From Streptomyces cirratus (lineage in GTDB: Bacteria; Actinomycetota; Actinomycetes; Streptomycetales; Streptomycetaceae): a DNA stretch of 64,000 bases. The position numbers and the translations under genes are program-made. Below the pieces are notes generated by a model. The model did no database searches, was not told where the DNA came from, and worked only from the letters and a program-made list of their open reading frames with translations. This document shows positions 15,157 through 23,057 of the stretch, piece by piece. Positions within the stretch are counted from its first letter, which is position 1, and every line of letters begins with the position of its first letter. The stretch covers positions 156,333 to 220,332 of the forward strand of contig NZ_BMVP01000011.1 of the NCBI RefSeq assembly GCF_014650775.1, read 5' to 3'.

Positions 15157-15681
15157 TCAGTGGAGCGGGAGCAGCATCGTGATGTCGTCGCGGTCGTCTC
15201 CCGGGCCGACGCGGATGGCGTCGGGGACGCGGCCGACCTCCTTGTAGCCGCAGGCCGCGTAGAAGTGTTCCAGGCCGAGGCCGCCGCGGCAGGTCAGGCG
15301 GACGGCCTCGATGCCGTCCAGGGCGCGGGCGGCGTCGGCGACGGCCTCCATCAGCGCGCGGCCCGCCCCCTGGCCCTGGAGGCCGGGGGCGACCATGACG
15401 GTGTAGGCCCAGACCCAGTGGCGCATGAGCCGGTGCGGGTTGAGGGCGAGGACGGCGGCGGCGGCGACCGTGCCGTCCTCGTCGTGGCCCACGACCAGCC
15501 GGTGCGTGCCCTCGGCCATCGCCGCGAGGTGCTTGAGCAGCGCGGGCCGGATGTCCTCGGTGGTGACCGGCGGGACGAAGCCGACGGCACCGCCCGCGTT
15601 GCTGACCTCGGTCCAGAGTTCGAGGAGTCCGTCGCGCAGGGCCGGGCCGACGACGGGATCGACAGTGAAGGTAAGGGCCAT
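15157..15681 (-). CDS. GNAT-family N-acetyltransferase
   Basis: 174 residues from ATG 15681. The acetyl-CoA site is seen in VMVAPGLQGQGAGRALM (Q/RxxGxG/A), and the C-terminal strand region LEHFYAACGYKEVGRVPDA is family-typical. It should acetylate a small amine or protein N-terminus; the substrate cannot be predicted. It lies downstream of mqnE on the same strand but behind a terminator hairpin. Confidence 0.9.
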   Translation of the reverse strand: MALTFTVDPVVGPALRDGLLELWTEVSNAGGAVGFVPPVTTEDIRPALLKHLAAMAEGTHRLVVGHDEDGTVAAAAVLALNPHRLMRHWVWAYTVMVAPGLQGQGAGRALMEAVADAARALDGIEAVRLTCRGGLGLEHFYAACGYKEVGRVPDAIRVGPGDDRDDITMLLPLH

Positions 15682-15759
15682 ACGCGGAGAGTACTTATTA
15701 CCTCGGCGGCTCGGCAACCACTGGGGACCCGCCTCTTCCGGCACCCCGCGGCGACGCGA

Positions 15760-15783
15760 GCCCCGGTCCACCAGGACCGGGGC
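15760..15783 (-). terminator. Terminator after mqnE
   Basis: Perfect 10-bp stem GCCCCGGTCC/GGACCGGGGC with a four-base loop, about 27 bases beyond the mqnE stop. Confidence 0.75.
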
Positions 15784-15809
15784 CCGCTCACGCAGTGGCG
15801 TCTGGCGCC

Positions 15810-16973
15810 TCAGACGCGCATCGCCTGCGGCGACTCGCGCAGGTCCGCCTCCGGGCCGGGGTACTCGCGGATGATCTCGTAGCGCGTGTTGCGCTCGACC
15901 GGGCGGAACCCGGCTTCCCGGATGAGTTCCAGGAGGTCGTCGCGGCCCAGCTTGTTCGGGGTGCCGTAGTTGTCGGCGTCGTGCGTGATCTTGTACTCGA
16001 CGACCGAGCCGTCCATGTCGTCCGCGCCGTGCTGGAGCGCCAGCTGGGCGGTCTGCACGCCGTGCATCACCCAGAAGACCTTCACGTGCGGCACGTTGTC
16101 GAACAGCAGACGGGAGACCGCGAAGGTCTTGAGCGCCTCGGCGCCCGTCGCCATCGTCGTGCGCGCCTGGAGCTTGTTGCGGACCTTGCCGTCCTGCATG
16201 TCCACGAAGTCGTGCTGGTAGCGCAGCGGGATGAAGACCTGGAAGCCGCCGGTCTCGTCCTGGAGCTCGCGCAGCCGCAGCACGTGGTCCACGCGGTGGC
16301 GCGGCTCCTCGATGTGCCCGTAGAGCATGGTCGAGGGGGTCTTGAGGCCCTTCGAGTGCGCCAGACGGTGGATGCGCGACCAGTCTTCCCAGTGGGTGCG
16401 GTGGTCCACGATGTGCTGGCGGACCTCCCAGTCGAAGATCTCCGCGCCGCCGCCCGTCAGCGACTCCAGGCCGGCCTCGATCAACTCGTCCAGGATGTCG
16501 GAGGCCGACATGCCGGAGATCGTCTCGAAGTGGTGGATCTCGGTGGCCGTGAACGCCTTGAGGGAGACGTTCGGCAGCGCCTCCTTGAGCGCGGAGAGCG
16601 AGCGCGGGTAGTAGCGCCACGGCAGGGTGGGGTGCAGGCCGTTGACGATGTGCAGCTCGGTGAGGTTCTCGTTCTCCATGGCCTTGGCCAGGCGGACGGC
16701 TTCCTCGATGCGCATCGTGTACGCGTCCTTCTCGCCCGGCTTGCGCTGGAACGAGCAGTACGCGCAGGACGCGGTGCACACGTTGGTCATGTTGAGGTGG
16801 CGGTTGACGTTGAAGTGGACGACGTCACCGTTCTTGCGCGTGCGCACCTCGTGGGCGAGGCCGCCCAGCCAGGCCAGGTCGTCGGACTCGTAGAGGGCGA
16901 TGCCGTCCTCACGGGTCAGCCGCTCGCCGGAACGGACCTTCTCCTCCAGCTCACGCTTGAGCCCAGCGTCCAT
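15810..16973 (-). CDS. mqnE: Aminofutalosine synthase (radical SAM)
   Basis: 387 residues from ATG 16973 behind GAGGAGAGGA. The radical-SAM cluster motif CTASCAYC gives cysteines 66, 70 and 73. The MqnE family features LHIVNGLHPTLPW and SLTGGGAEIFDWEVR are present. The enzyme joins 3-[(1-carboxyvinyl)oxy]benzoate and the SAM-derived 5'-deoxyadenosyl radical to give 6-amino-6-deoxyfutalosine, an early step of the futalosine menaquinone route used by Streptomyces. UbiX, MqnP and UbiD genes follow within 6 kb, so this is a menaquinone locus. Confidence 0.96.
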   Translation of the reverse strand: MDAGLKRELEEKVRSGERLTREDGIALYESDDLAWLGGLAHEVRTRKNGDVVHFNVNRHLNMTNVCTASCAYCSFQRKPGEKDAYTMRIEEAVRLAKAMENENLTELHIVNGLHPTLPWRYYPRSLSALKEALPNVSLKAFTATEIHHFETISGMSASDILDELIEAGLESLTGGGAEIFDWEVRQHIVDHRTHWEDWSRIHRLAHSKGLKTPSTMLYGHIEEPRHRVDHVLRLRELQDETGGFQVFIPLRYQHDFVDMQDGKVRNKLQARTTMATGAEALKTFAVSRLLFDNVPHVKVFWVMHGVQTAQLALQHGADDMDGSVVEYKITHDADNYGTPNKLGRDDLLELIREAGFRPVERNTRYEIIREYPGPEADLRESPQAMRV

Positions 16974-17053
16974 GCCGGTCCTCTCCTCTGTGTGTCCTGC
17001 TCTGTCCTGCACTGCCCATGCCCTGCGCTTCTTCGTTGCCCCGCCGACCCCGT

Positions 17054-17080
17054 GGTGGGTGGCTGCAACCGCCACCCACC
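17054..17080 (-). terminator. Terminator after the Lrp/AsnC gene
   Basis: Perfect 10-bp stem GGTGGGTGGC/GCCACCCACC with loop tgcaacc, just beyond the Lrp stop at 17087. Confidence 0.6.
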
Positions 17081-17086
17081 GTACTC

Positions 17087-17542
17087 TCAGCCCTCCTCGG
17101 GCAGTTCCCCGACCCGGTTCTCCCACTTGGTGGAGAGCACGATGGTGGTGCGGGTGCGGGAGACGCCCTTGGTGCCGGAGAGCTTGCGGATGATCTTCTC
17201 CAGGCCGTCCACGTCGTTGGCGCGCACCTTCAACATGAAGGAGTCGTCACCCGCGATGAACCAGCAGTCCTCGATCTCGGCCAGGTCGCGCAGCCGGCGG
17301 GCCACGTCCTCGTGGTCCGCGGCGTCGGAGAGCGAGATGCCGATCAGCGCCGTGACGCCGAGGCCGAGCGAGGCCGCGTTCACGGTCGCGCGGTAGCCCG
17401 TGATCACGCCCGCCGTCTCCAGGCGGTTGATGCGGTCGGTGACGCTGGGGCCGGAGAGGCCCACGAGACGGCCCAGCTCCGCGTACGAGGCACGGCCGTT
17501 CTCCCGGAGTGCCTGGATGAGCTGCCTGTCCACCGTGTCCAT
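17087..17542 (-). CDS. Lrp/AsnC-family transcriptional regulator
   Basis: 151 residues. N-terminal HTH (about 20-45, YAELGRLVGLSGPSVTDRINRLE) and a C-terminal RAM/AsnC ligand domain with SRTRTTIVLST. It lies between mqnE and the divergent small gene and UbiX. Its place in the menaquinone cluster is conserved in streptomycetes as I recall, so a role in tuning quinone genes to an amino-acid signal is plausible but unproven. The upstream DNA is AT-rich around TAGGTATAGAATCTA, a likely promoter or self-binding site. Confidence 0.93.
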   Translation of the reverse strand: MDTVDRQLIQALRENGRASYAELGRLVGLSGPSVTDRINRLETAGVITGYRATVNAASLGLGVTALIGISLSDAADHEDVARRLRDLAEIEDCWFIAGDDSFMLKVRANDVDGLEKIIRKLSGTKGVSRTRTTIVLSTKWENRVGELPEEG

Positions 17543-17665
17543 TACGTGGAGCCTTCCATTATTCGGCGATTCTGCGAGTCTAGGTATAGAATCTAAGGCA
17601 TACAGGGGTCAACGCCCTGCGAAATCTTTCATCAGATCAAAGACGATCTTCAGGAGTGGTTCACC

Positions 17666-17800
17666 GTGTACACGATCGAGATGGCCTACGCGCACATGCG
17701 ACAGCTCCAGGAGCTGGCCAACCGATCCCGCACCGACCAGCCGTCCGCCGCCCACCGCGTCGACAAGATGCGCAAGCCGCGCACCGACAAGAAGCGCTAA
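17666..17800 (+). CDS. Small basic protein of unknown function (44 aa)
   Basis: GTG start nine bases after AGGAG. The product is helical and basic: it opens YTIEMAYAHMRQLQELANRSR and ends KMRKPRTDKKR. Third-position GC bias is strong and the ribosome binding site good, so it is probably real. It lies divergent from the Lrp gene and ends in a four-base CTAA overlap with the convergent UbiX stop. No function is known to me. Confidence 0.7.
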   Translation: MYTIEMAYAHMRQLQELANRSRTDQPSAAHRVDKMRKPRTDKKR

Positions 17801-18483
17801 GCACCGCTCGCCTCCCGGGGAGCACGGGAACCTCCGAGCTCCCCCTCCCACCGGCGGTACAGCCGGTGCGGCACGCCTGCCGCATCCAGCACCCGCCCCG
17901 CGACGAAGTCCACCAGATCCTGGATGTGCGTCGCACCCGCGTAGAACGCCGGAGAGGCGGGCAGCACGACCGCGCCCGCCTCGTCCAGCGCCACCAGCTG
18001 CTTCAAGGTCTGCCCGTTCAGCGGGGTCTCCCGTACCGCGACCACCAGCCGGCGCCGCTCCTTGAGCGTCACGCTCGCCACGCGCTGGAGCAGGTCCTTC
18101 GACAACCCCAGCGCCACCCCGGCCACGCAGGCCGTGGACGCGGGCACGATCAGCATCCCCTTCGCCGGGTACGAACCCGAGCTCGGGCCGGCGGCCAGGT
18201 CCCCGGCACCCCAGTAGCGCACGTCGTCCAGCGCCGACGGGGCGAAACCGCCCGGCTTGCCGTCCGCGCCGCGTTCCAGCCACCGGGCGAGGTCCTCGCG
18301 CCAGTGCGCGTCACGGAACGCGATCCCGGTTTCGTCCAGCAGGGTGAGCCGCGAGGCCCGGCTCACCACCAGGTCGACGCTTTCCCCCGCCGCGAGGAGC
18401 CCGCGGAGCACCGCCGCCGCGTACGGCGTCCCGGACGCCCCGGAAACCCCGACCACCCACGGGGTGCGCTTGCCGTCAGTCAT
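17797..18483 (-). CDS. UbiX-family flavin prenyltransferase
   Basis: 228 residues from ATG 18483. The FMN site VVGVSGASGTPYA opens the protein. The dimethylallyl-phosphate and FMN-binding region LIVPASTACVAGVALGLSKDLLQRVASVTLKERR and VAVRETPLN match the family. UbiX makes prenyl-FMN, the cofactor of UbiD decarboxylases. A UbiD gene lies at 20634-22091, so the two work together in menaquinone synthesis. It is slightly longer than typical UbiX. Confidence 0.94.
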   Translation of the reverse strand: MTDGKRTPWVVGVSGASGTPYAAAVLRGLLAAGESVDLVVSRASRLTLLDETGIAFRDAHWREDLARWLERGADGKPGGFAPSALDDVRYWGAGDLAAGPSSGSYPAKGMLIVPASTACVAGVALGLSKDLLQRVASVTLKERRRLVVAVRETPLNGQTLKQLVALDEAGAVVLPASPAFYAGATHIQDLVDFVAGRVLDAAGVPHRLYRRWEGELGGSRAPREASGA

Positions 18484-18574
18484 GACTCCGAGACTATCCG
18501 GCCACCGCGAGCGGGCACGGAGTAAGGTGCCCGGACGTTCAAAGGGTGGACACGAAAGACGGGGGGGTGTCGCC

Positions 18575-19204
18575 ATGGACCAGGTGCGCGAGGGACACGG
18601 GGTGCGGCGGGGCGGGCACACAGGCCCGGGCGTGGGCGAGTGGAGCCGGACCGAGCGGGCCAAGGCCGCCGCGAAGCTGATGCTCGGCTGGGTCGCGCTG
18701 CTGTGGCTGATCGAGGCGGTGGACTACGCCACGGGCCATGCGCTGGACGCGTACGGGATCACCGCCCGCGAGGCCGACGGGCTGAGCGGGATACCCCTGG
18801 CCCCGTTCCTGCACTTCGGCTTCGACCACGTGGCGTCCAACAGCCTGCCGCTGCTGGTGCTGGGCTTCGTCGCCGCCCTCAGCGGCATACGCCGCTTCCT
18901 CGCGCTGTCGGCGGTCATCACCCTCGCCGACGGCTTCGCGGTGTGGTTGATATCGCCGTCCCACACCGTCACCGCCGGCGCCTCGGGCCTGATCTTCGGC
19001 CTCTTCGGGTACCTGCTGGTGCGCGGCTTCGTGGAGCGCCGGCCGCTGGGAGTGGTGGCCGGGCTGTGCATAGCCGCCGTCTGGGGCACCACGTTCCTGT
19101 CGGGGATCCTGCCCACCGATGCGATGATCAGTTGGCAGGCCCACCTCTTCGGGCTCCTCGCGGGCGTGGCGGCGGCGTTCATGTTCCGCCGGAGCAGCTC
19201 TTAG
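18575..19204 (+). CDS. Rhomboid-family intramembrane serine protease
   Basis: 209 residues with about six membrane helices. The active-site serine is in TAGASGLIFG, the catalytic histidine probably in SWQAHLFGLLAG, and the oxyanion region in FLHFGFDHVASNSLPLL. The N-terminal 30 residues are hydrophilic. The ATG at 18575 is used. It sits between UbiX and MqnP but on the opposite strand, so it is not part of their operon. Substrate unknown. Confidence 0.9.
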   Translation: MDQVREGHGVRRGGHTGPGVGEWSRTERAKAAAKLMLGWVALLWLIEAVDYATGHALDAYGITAREADGLSGIPLAPFLHFGFDHVASNSLPLLVLGFVAALSGIRRFLALSAVITLADGFAVWLISPSHTVTAGASGLIFGLFGYLLVRGFVERRPLGVVAGLCIAAVWGTTFLSGILPTDAMISWQAHLFGLLAGVAAAFMFRRSSS

Positions 19205-19240
19205 GAAGCAGCTCAGGAAGCAGCTCTCAGCAAGCAGCTC

Positions 19241-20164
19241 TCAGAGCGACAGGCCCCGCGCGGCAAGGTCCAGGACGGCGCAGACGAAGAGCGCGATCCC
19301 GATGAAACCGTTCACCGTGAAGAAGGCCCGGTTCAGCCGGGACAGGTCGTGCGGCGTGACGATCGTGTGCTCGTAGAGGAACGCGGCCACGACTATCACC
19401 AGGCCGGACCAGAAGAACGGCCCCGCATCCGTCCTGACGGCGTACCAGGCGAGCAGCCCCGTGGTCACGGCGTGCGCGCCGCGCGCGCCCCAGAGCGCGG
19501 CCGGGATGCCGAAGCGGGCCGGGACCGACTTCACGCCCTCCGCGCGGTCGGCGGCCACGTCCTGGCAGGCGAAGATCAGGTCGAAGCCGCCGATCCACAC
19601 GCCCACGGCGAGGCCGAGCACCACCGCGTCCCAGGACCAGGTGCCGGTGACCGCCAGCCAGGCCCCGACCGGGCCCATGGCCTGGGCCACGCCCAGGATG
19701 GCGTGCGGGAAGTTCGTGAACCGCTTGCCGTACGGGTACACCACCATCGGGATCACCGCGAGCGGCGCCAGCGCCAGGCACAGCGGGTTCAACAGCGCCG
19801 CCGAGCCGAGGAAGACGGCCAGCGCCATCCCGGCCCCGGTCCAGGCGGAGCGCACGGAGACGGCTCCGGTGACGAGTTCGCGCCCGGCGGTGCGGGGATT
19901 GCGGGCGTCGATCTCGCGGTCGATGATCCGGTTCGCGGCCATCGCGAAGGTCCGCAGGCCCACCATGCAGATGGTGACGAGCAGCAGTTTGACCCAGTGC
20001 ATCGTCCCGTCGAGCCGGAACATGGCGGTCAGGGCGGCGATGTAGGCGAAGGGCAGCGCGAAGACCGAGTGCTCGATCATCACGAGCCGCAGGAACGCCT
20101 TGACCTTGCCGGGGGCCTGCGGCGCGGGACCGGGACCGACCACCCCGTCGGCGGTGGTCATCAT
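19241..20164 (-). CDS. mqnP: UbiA-family polyprenyltransferase of the futalosine pathway (MqnP)
   Basis: 307 residues from ATG 20164, overlapping the upstream stop (ATGA). The first aspartate motif NRIIDREIDARNPRTAGR and the second, CQDVAADRAEG, are the prenyl-diphosphate/Mg sites of UbiA enzymes. About eight to nine membrane helices. It should prenylate dihydroxynaphthoate-type intermediates, and the UbiD decarboxylase acts in the same branch. The order UbiD, unknown, MqnP is a coupled operon. The start ATG is followed by a second ATG, and either may serve. Confidence 0.93.
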   Translation of the reverse strand: MMTTADGVVGPGPAPQAPGKVKAFLRLVMIEHSVFALPFAYIAALTAMFRLDGTMHWVKLLLVTICMVGLRTFAMAANRIIDREIDARNPRTAGRELVTGAVSVRSAWTGAGMALAVFLGSAALLNPLCLALAPLAVIPMVVYPYGKRFTNFPHAILGVAQAMGPVGAWLAVTGTWSWDAVVLGLAVGVWIGGFDLIFACQDVAADRAEGVKSVPARFGIPAALWGARGAHAVTTGLLAWYAVRTDAGPFFWSGLVIVVAAFLYEHTIVTPHDLSRLNRAFFTVNGFIGIALFVCAVLDLAARGLSL

Positions 20165-20637
20165 GCGAGGCTCCCGCGGAAGTCTTGGAGGTCGGCGCGG
20201 AGCGCGTCGGTGTCCACGGGCGGGATCTCCAGCGTGAGCGGGGACGGTTCCTCGCCTTCCGGCGGGGTGATGGTGGAGACGAAGCGGCATTCCCCGCCCG
20301 CCTGGCCCGGGTAGCCCTGGAGGCGCAGCACCTGGCCCGCGCCGATCACGAACGGCCCGGTGTCGAAGGACAGCTCGGCCAGCAGCCGGTCGGCGAAGTC
20401 CTCGGCCTCCGCGTCGCGCAGGCCCGGCAGCTCGAAGCCGCCGCCCGCACCGGTCTCGTCCTCCCACATCAGCGCCCAGACGTTGCCGGGTCCCGCGAAC
20501 TCCTCGGGCGTCACGCCGGCTTGTCCGGCCGCCTCGCGGACCTCGGGGTCGGTGGGGTCCAGGCGCGGGCGCAGGACGGCCACGTACGCCGTGTCGGTAC
20601 CGATGAAGAGGGCGGGTCCGCCCATCGCCGTGCTCAC
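20161..20637 (-). CDS. Unknown protein coupled into the menaquinone operon
   Basis: 158 residues from GTG 20637, overlapping the ubiD stop by GTGA and the mqnP start by ATGA. The protein is acidic and soluble. Recognisable segments are GGPALFIGTDTAYVAVLRP, VWALMWEDETGAGGGFELPG and VLRLQGYPGQAGGECRF. I know no family function. Tight coupling on both sides argues for a role with UbiD or MqnP, for example as a scaffold or regulator, but this is inference only. Confidence 0.85.
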   Translation of the reverse strand: MSTAMGGPALFIGTDTAYVAVLRPRLDPTDPEVREAAGQAGVTPEEFAGPGNVWALMWEDETGAGGGFELPGLRDAEAEDFADRLLAELSFDTGPFVIGAGQVLRLQGYPGQAGGECRFVSTITPPEGEEPSPLTLEIPPVDTDALRADLQDFRGSLA

Positions 20638-22091
20638 AGTCCGTACTCCTTCCAGCGGCTGTCCACGAGGGCGGCCGTCGCGGGGTCGGACTCGACCATG
20701 TCCGGCCAGCCGCCGTCGCGCGTGTAGCCCTCCTCGGGCAGCTTCTTCGTCGCGTCGATACCGGCCTTGCCGCCCCAGAACTGCTGGTAGGAAGCGTGGT
20801 CGAGGTGGTCCACCGGACCTTCCACGACGGTGAGGTCACGGCTGTAGTCGGTGTTGCCCAGCGCCCGCCAGGACACCTCGTGCAGGTCGTGGACGTCGCA
20901 GTCCTTGTCCACCACGATGATCAGCTTGGTCAGCGACATCATGTGCGCGCCCCAGATGGCGTGCATGACCTTCTGGGCGTGCTTGGGGTACTTCTTGTCG
21001 ATCGAGACGATCGCGCAGTTGTGGAAGCCGCCCGACTCGGGGAGGTGGTAGTCCACGATGTCCGGGACGATGATCTTGAGGAGCGGCAGGAAGAAGCGTT
21101 CCGTCGCGCGCCCCAGCGGCCCGTCCTCGGTCGGCGGACGGCCGACCACGATCGACTGGAGGAGCGGGCGCTTGCGCATCGTCACGCAGTCGATCGTGAG
21201 CGCCGGGAAGGGTTCCTGCGGGGTGTAGAAGCCGGTGTGGTCTCCGAACGGCCCTTCGGGCAGCATCTCGCCCGGCTCCAGCCAGCCCTCGATGACGACT
21301 TCGGCGTTCGCGGGCACCTGGAGCGGGACCGTCTTGCAGTCGACCATCTCGATGCGCTTGCCCGCCACGAACCCGGCGAACAGGTACTCGTCGATGTCGC
21401 CGGGGAGCGGCGCGGTGGACGCGTACGTCACCGCCGGCGGGCAGCCGAAGGCGATCGCGACCGGCAGCCGCTCGCCGCGCGCGGCGGCGACGGCGTAGTG
21501 GTTGCGGCTGTCCTTGTGGATCTGCCAGTGCATGCCGATGGTGCGCTTGTCGTGGCGCTGGAGGCGGTACAGGCCGAGGTTGCGCACGCCCGTCTCCGGG
21601 TGCTTGGTGTGCGTCAGGCCCAGGTTGAAGAAGGAGCCGCCGTCCTTGGGCCAGGTGAACAGGGCCGGCAGCCGGTCCAGGTCGACGTCGTCGCCGGTGA
21701 GGACGACCTCCTGGACGGGGGCGGAGTCGCCCTTCACCTTCTTCGGCGGTACGTGCACCATCGAGCCGAGCTTGCCGAACGCCTCGCGGACACCGATGAA
21801 GCCCTGGGGCAGCTCGGGCCTCAGGAGACCGCCGATCTTCTCGCTGATCTCCGCGTACGACTTGAGGCCGAGGGCCTTGAGCAGCCGGCGGTCGGTCCCG
21901 AAGACGTTCATGGCGAGCGGCATCGCCGAGCCCTTGACGTTCTCGAAGAGCAGCGCGGGGCCGCCGGCCTTGTTGACTCTGTCGACGATCTCCCCGACCT
22001 CCAGGTAGGGGTCGACTTCGGCCTTGATGCGCTTGAGGTCGCCCTCCCGCTCCAGAGCCCGGAGCAGCGAGCGGAGATCGTCGTAAGCCAT
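20634..22091 (-). CDS. UbiD-family menaquinone biosynthesis decarboxylase
   Basis: 485 residues, full family length. It has the UbiD segments PLGRATERFFLPLLK, PEGPFGDHTGFYTP and the conserved ENVKGSAMPLAMNVFG. UbiD enzymes use prenyl-FMN from UbiX. In the futalosine pathway the pair is proposed to decarboxylate 1,4-dihydroxy-6-naphthoate or its prenyl product (MqnL/MqnM). It starts at ATG 22091 and is the first gene of a three-gene coupled operon. Confidence 0.95.
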   Translation of the reverse strand: MAYDDLRSLLRALEREGDLKRIKAEVDPYLEVGEIVDRVNKAGGPALLFENVKGSAMPLAMNVFGTDRRLLKALGLKSYAEISEKIGGLLRPELPQGFIGVREAFGKLGSMVHVPPKKVKGDSAPVQEVVLTGDDVDLDRLPALFTWPKDGGSFFNLGLTHTKHPETGVRNLGLYRLQRHDKRTIGMHWQIHKDSRNHYAVAAARGERLPVAIAFGCPPAVTYASTAPLPGDIDEYLFAGFVAGKRIEMVDCKTVPLQVPANAEVVIEGWLEPGEMLPEGPFGDHTGFYTPQEPFPALTIDCVTMRKRPLLQSIVVGRPPTEDGPLGRATERFFLPLLKIIVPDIVDYHLPESGGFHNCAIVSIDKKYPKHAQKVMHAIWGAHMMSLTKLIIVVDKDCDVHDLHEVSWRALGNTDYSRDLTVVEGPVDHLDHASYQQFWGGKAGIDATKKLPEEGYTRDGGWPDMVESDPATAALVDSRWKEYGL

Positions 22092-22181
22092 GGGGCCCAG
22101 TATCCGTCACCTACTACCCTGGGGGCGTCACCGGGGCTCCGCGTGGGCCCGCCGCCACTGCCTGGGAGTCGGTCCCGCACC

Positions 22182-22520
22182 GTGCTGCGCTACCTGCCGT
22201 TCCTGCTGATCATCGCGCTGACCATCTACGCCTTCATCGACTGCCTGAACACGCCGGAGGAGGAGGTCAAGCACCTGCCGAAGGTGGTGTGGGTGCTGAT
22301 CATCCTGCTGTTCTCGATCGTCGGGCCGGTGGTGTGGCTGTTCGCGGGCAGGACCCGGACGGCGGCCGGCGGCGGCCGGGTCCGCCGCACCGAGTGGGTG
22401 GCGCCCGACGACAACCCGGAGTTCCTGCGGTCCCTGCGCGAAGAGCGCGACAAGGGACGCGACAAGGAGCACGACAAGGAGCACGACAAGGACAAGGACA
22501 AGGGCGCCGACAACGACTGA
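22182..22520 (+). CDS. PLDc_N-type membrane protein with charged repeat tail
   Basis: 112 residues from GTG 22182; GTG 22143 is an in-frame alternative. Two membrane helices (about 3-20 and 35-55, with KVVWVLIILLFSIVGPVVWL) match the cardiolipin-synthase N-terminal (PLDc_N) family. The stretch VAPDDNPEFLRSL follows. The C-terminus is a run of DKEH/DK repeats, low-complexity and highly charged. Function unknown; the small proteins of this family are common in actinobacteria. Confidence 0.83.
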   Translation: MLRYLPFLLIIALTIYAFIDCLNTPEEEVKHLPKVVWVLIILLFSIVGPVVWLFAGRTRTAAGGGRVRRTEWVAPDDNPEFLRSLREERDKGRDKEHDKEHDKDKDKGADND

Positions 22521-22531
22521 CGCCGCGCCGC

Positions 22532-23032
22532 TCAGGCCCGTCTGGTCAGGGGCCGCGCATAGGACTCGCGCAGCTCGGCGCGGCGGGCTTCGGTCCAGGC
22601 GGCGGCCGGGTCCGTCAGCGCTGCTTCGAGGAGCTCGAAGTGCTGGTGCCAGTCCGCCAGGACTCCCGGGGTGTCGGTTCCCGGGCCCTCGCGCTCGTTC
22701 AGGAACCGGATCACCGTGGAGTCCGTGCCGACCGGCTCCAGGTGGAAGCGGACCCGGCCGAGGCCGCCGAGGGTGTACTCCACGACCCGCTCGACGTCCC
22801 AGGCCGTGACCCGGCCGGACGCCGCGGGGCCGCCGTCGAGCGGGCGCAGGGTGACGGCTCCGTCGAGGTGGCGCTCCAGGACCTCCGCCTCGCCCAGCCA
22901 GCGGCGCAGCCCCTGCGCCGTGGTCAGCGCGGACCAGAGGTCCTCGTAGGAGTACGGCAGGTGCGGCTCGAAGCGGAGCAGCGGACGGTCCTCGCCGCGG
23001 CTCTCGCTGGTGCCATGGCTCACAGGAGACAT
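22532..23032 (-). CDS. SRPBCC / AHSA1-type lipid-binding-fold protein
   Basis: 166 residues. The START-like fold is suggested by the entry segment LPYSYEDLWSALTTAQGLRRWLGEAE and the later strands GRVTAWDVERVVEYTL and STVIRFLNERE, ending in a long C-terminal helix. AHSA1-like proteins bind hydrophobic ligands or chaperones. The ligand is unknown. It follows the ccsB gene on the same strand with a short gap, so it may be transcribed with cytochrome c genes. Confidence 0.85.
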   Translation of the reverse strand: MSPVSHGTSESRGEDRPLLRFEPHLPYSYEDLWSALTTAQGLRRWLGEAEVLERHLDGAVTLRPLDGGPAASGRVTAWDVERVVEYTLGGLGRVRFHLEPVGTDSTVIRFLNEREGPGTDTPGVLADWHQHFELLEAALTDPAAAWTEARRAELRESYARPLTRRA

Positions 23033-23057
23033 GACACCAGCGTCCCACTCCCGCCGG

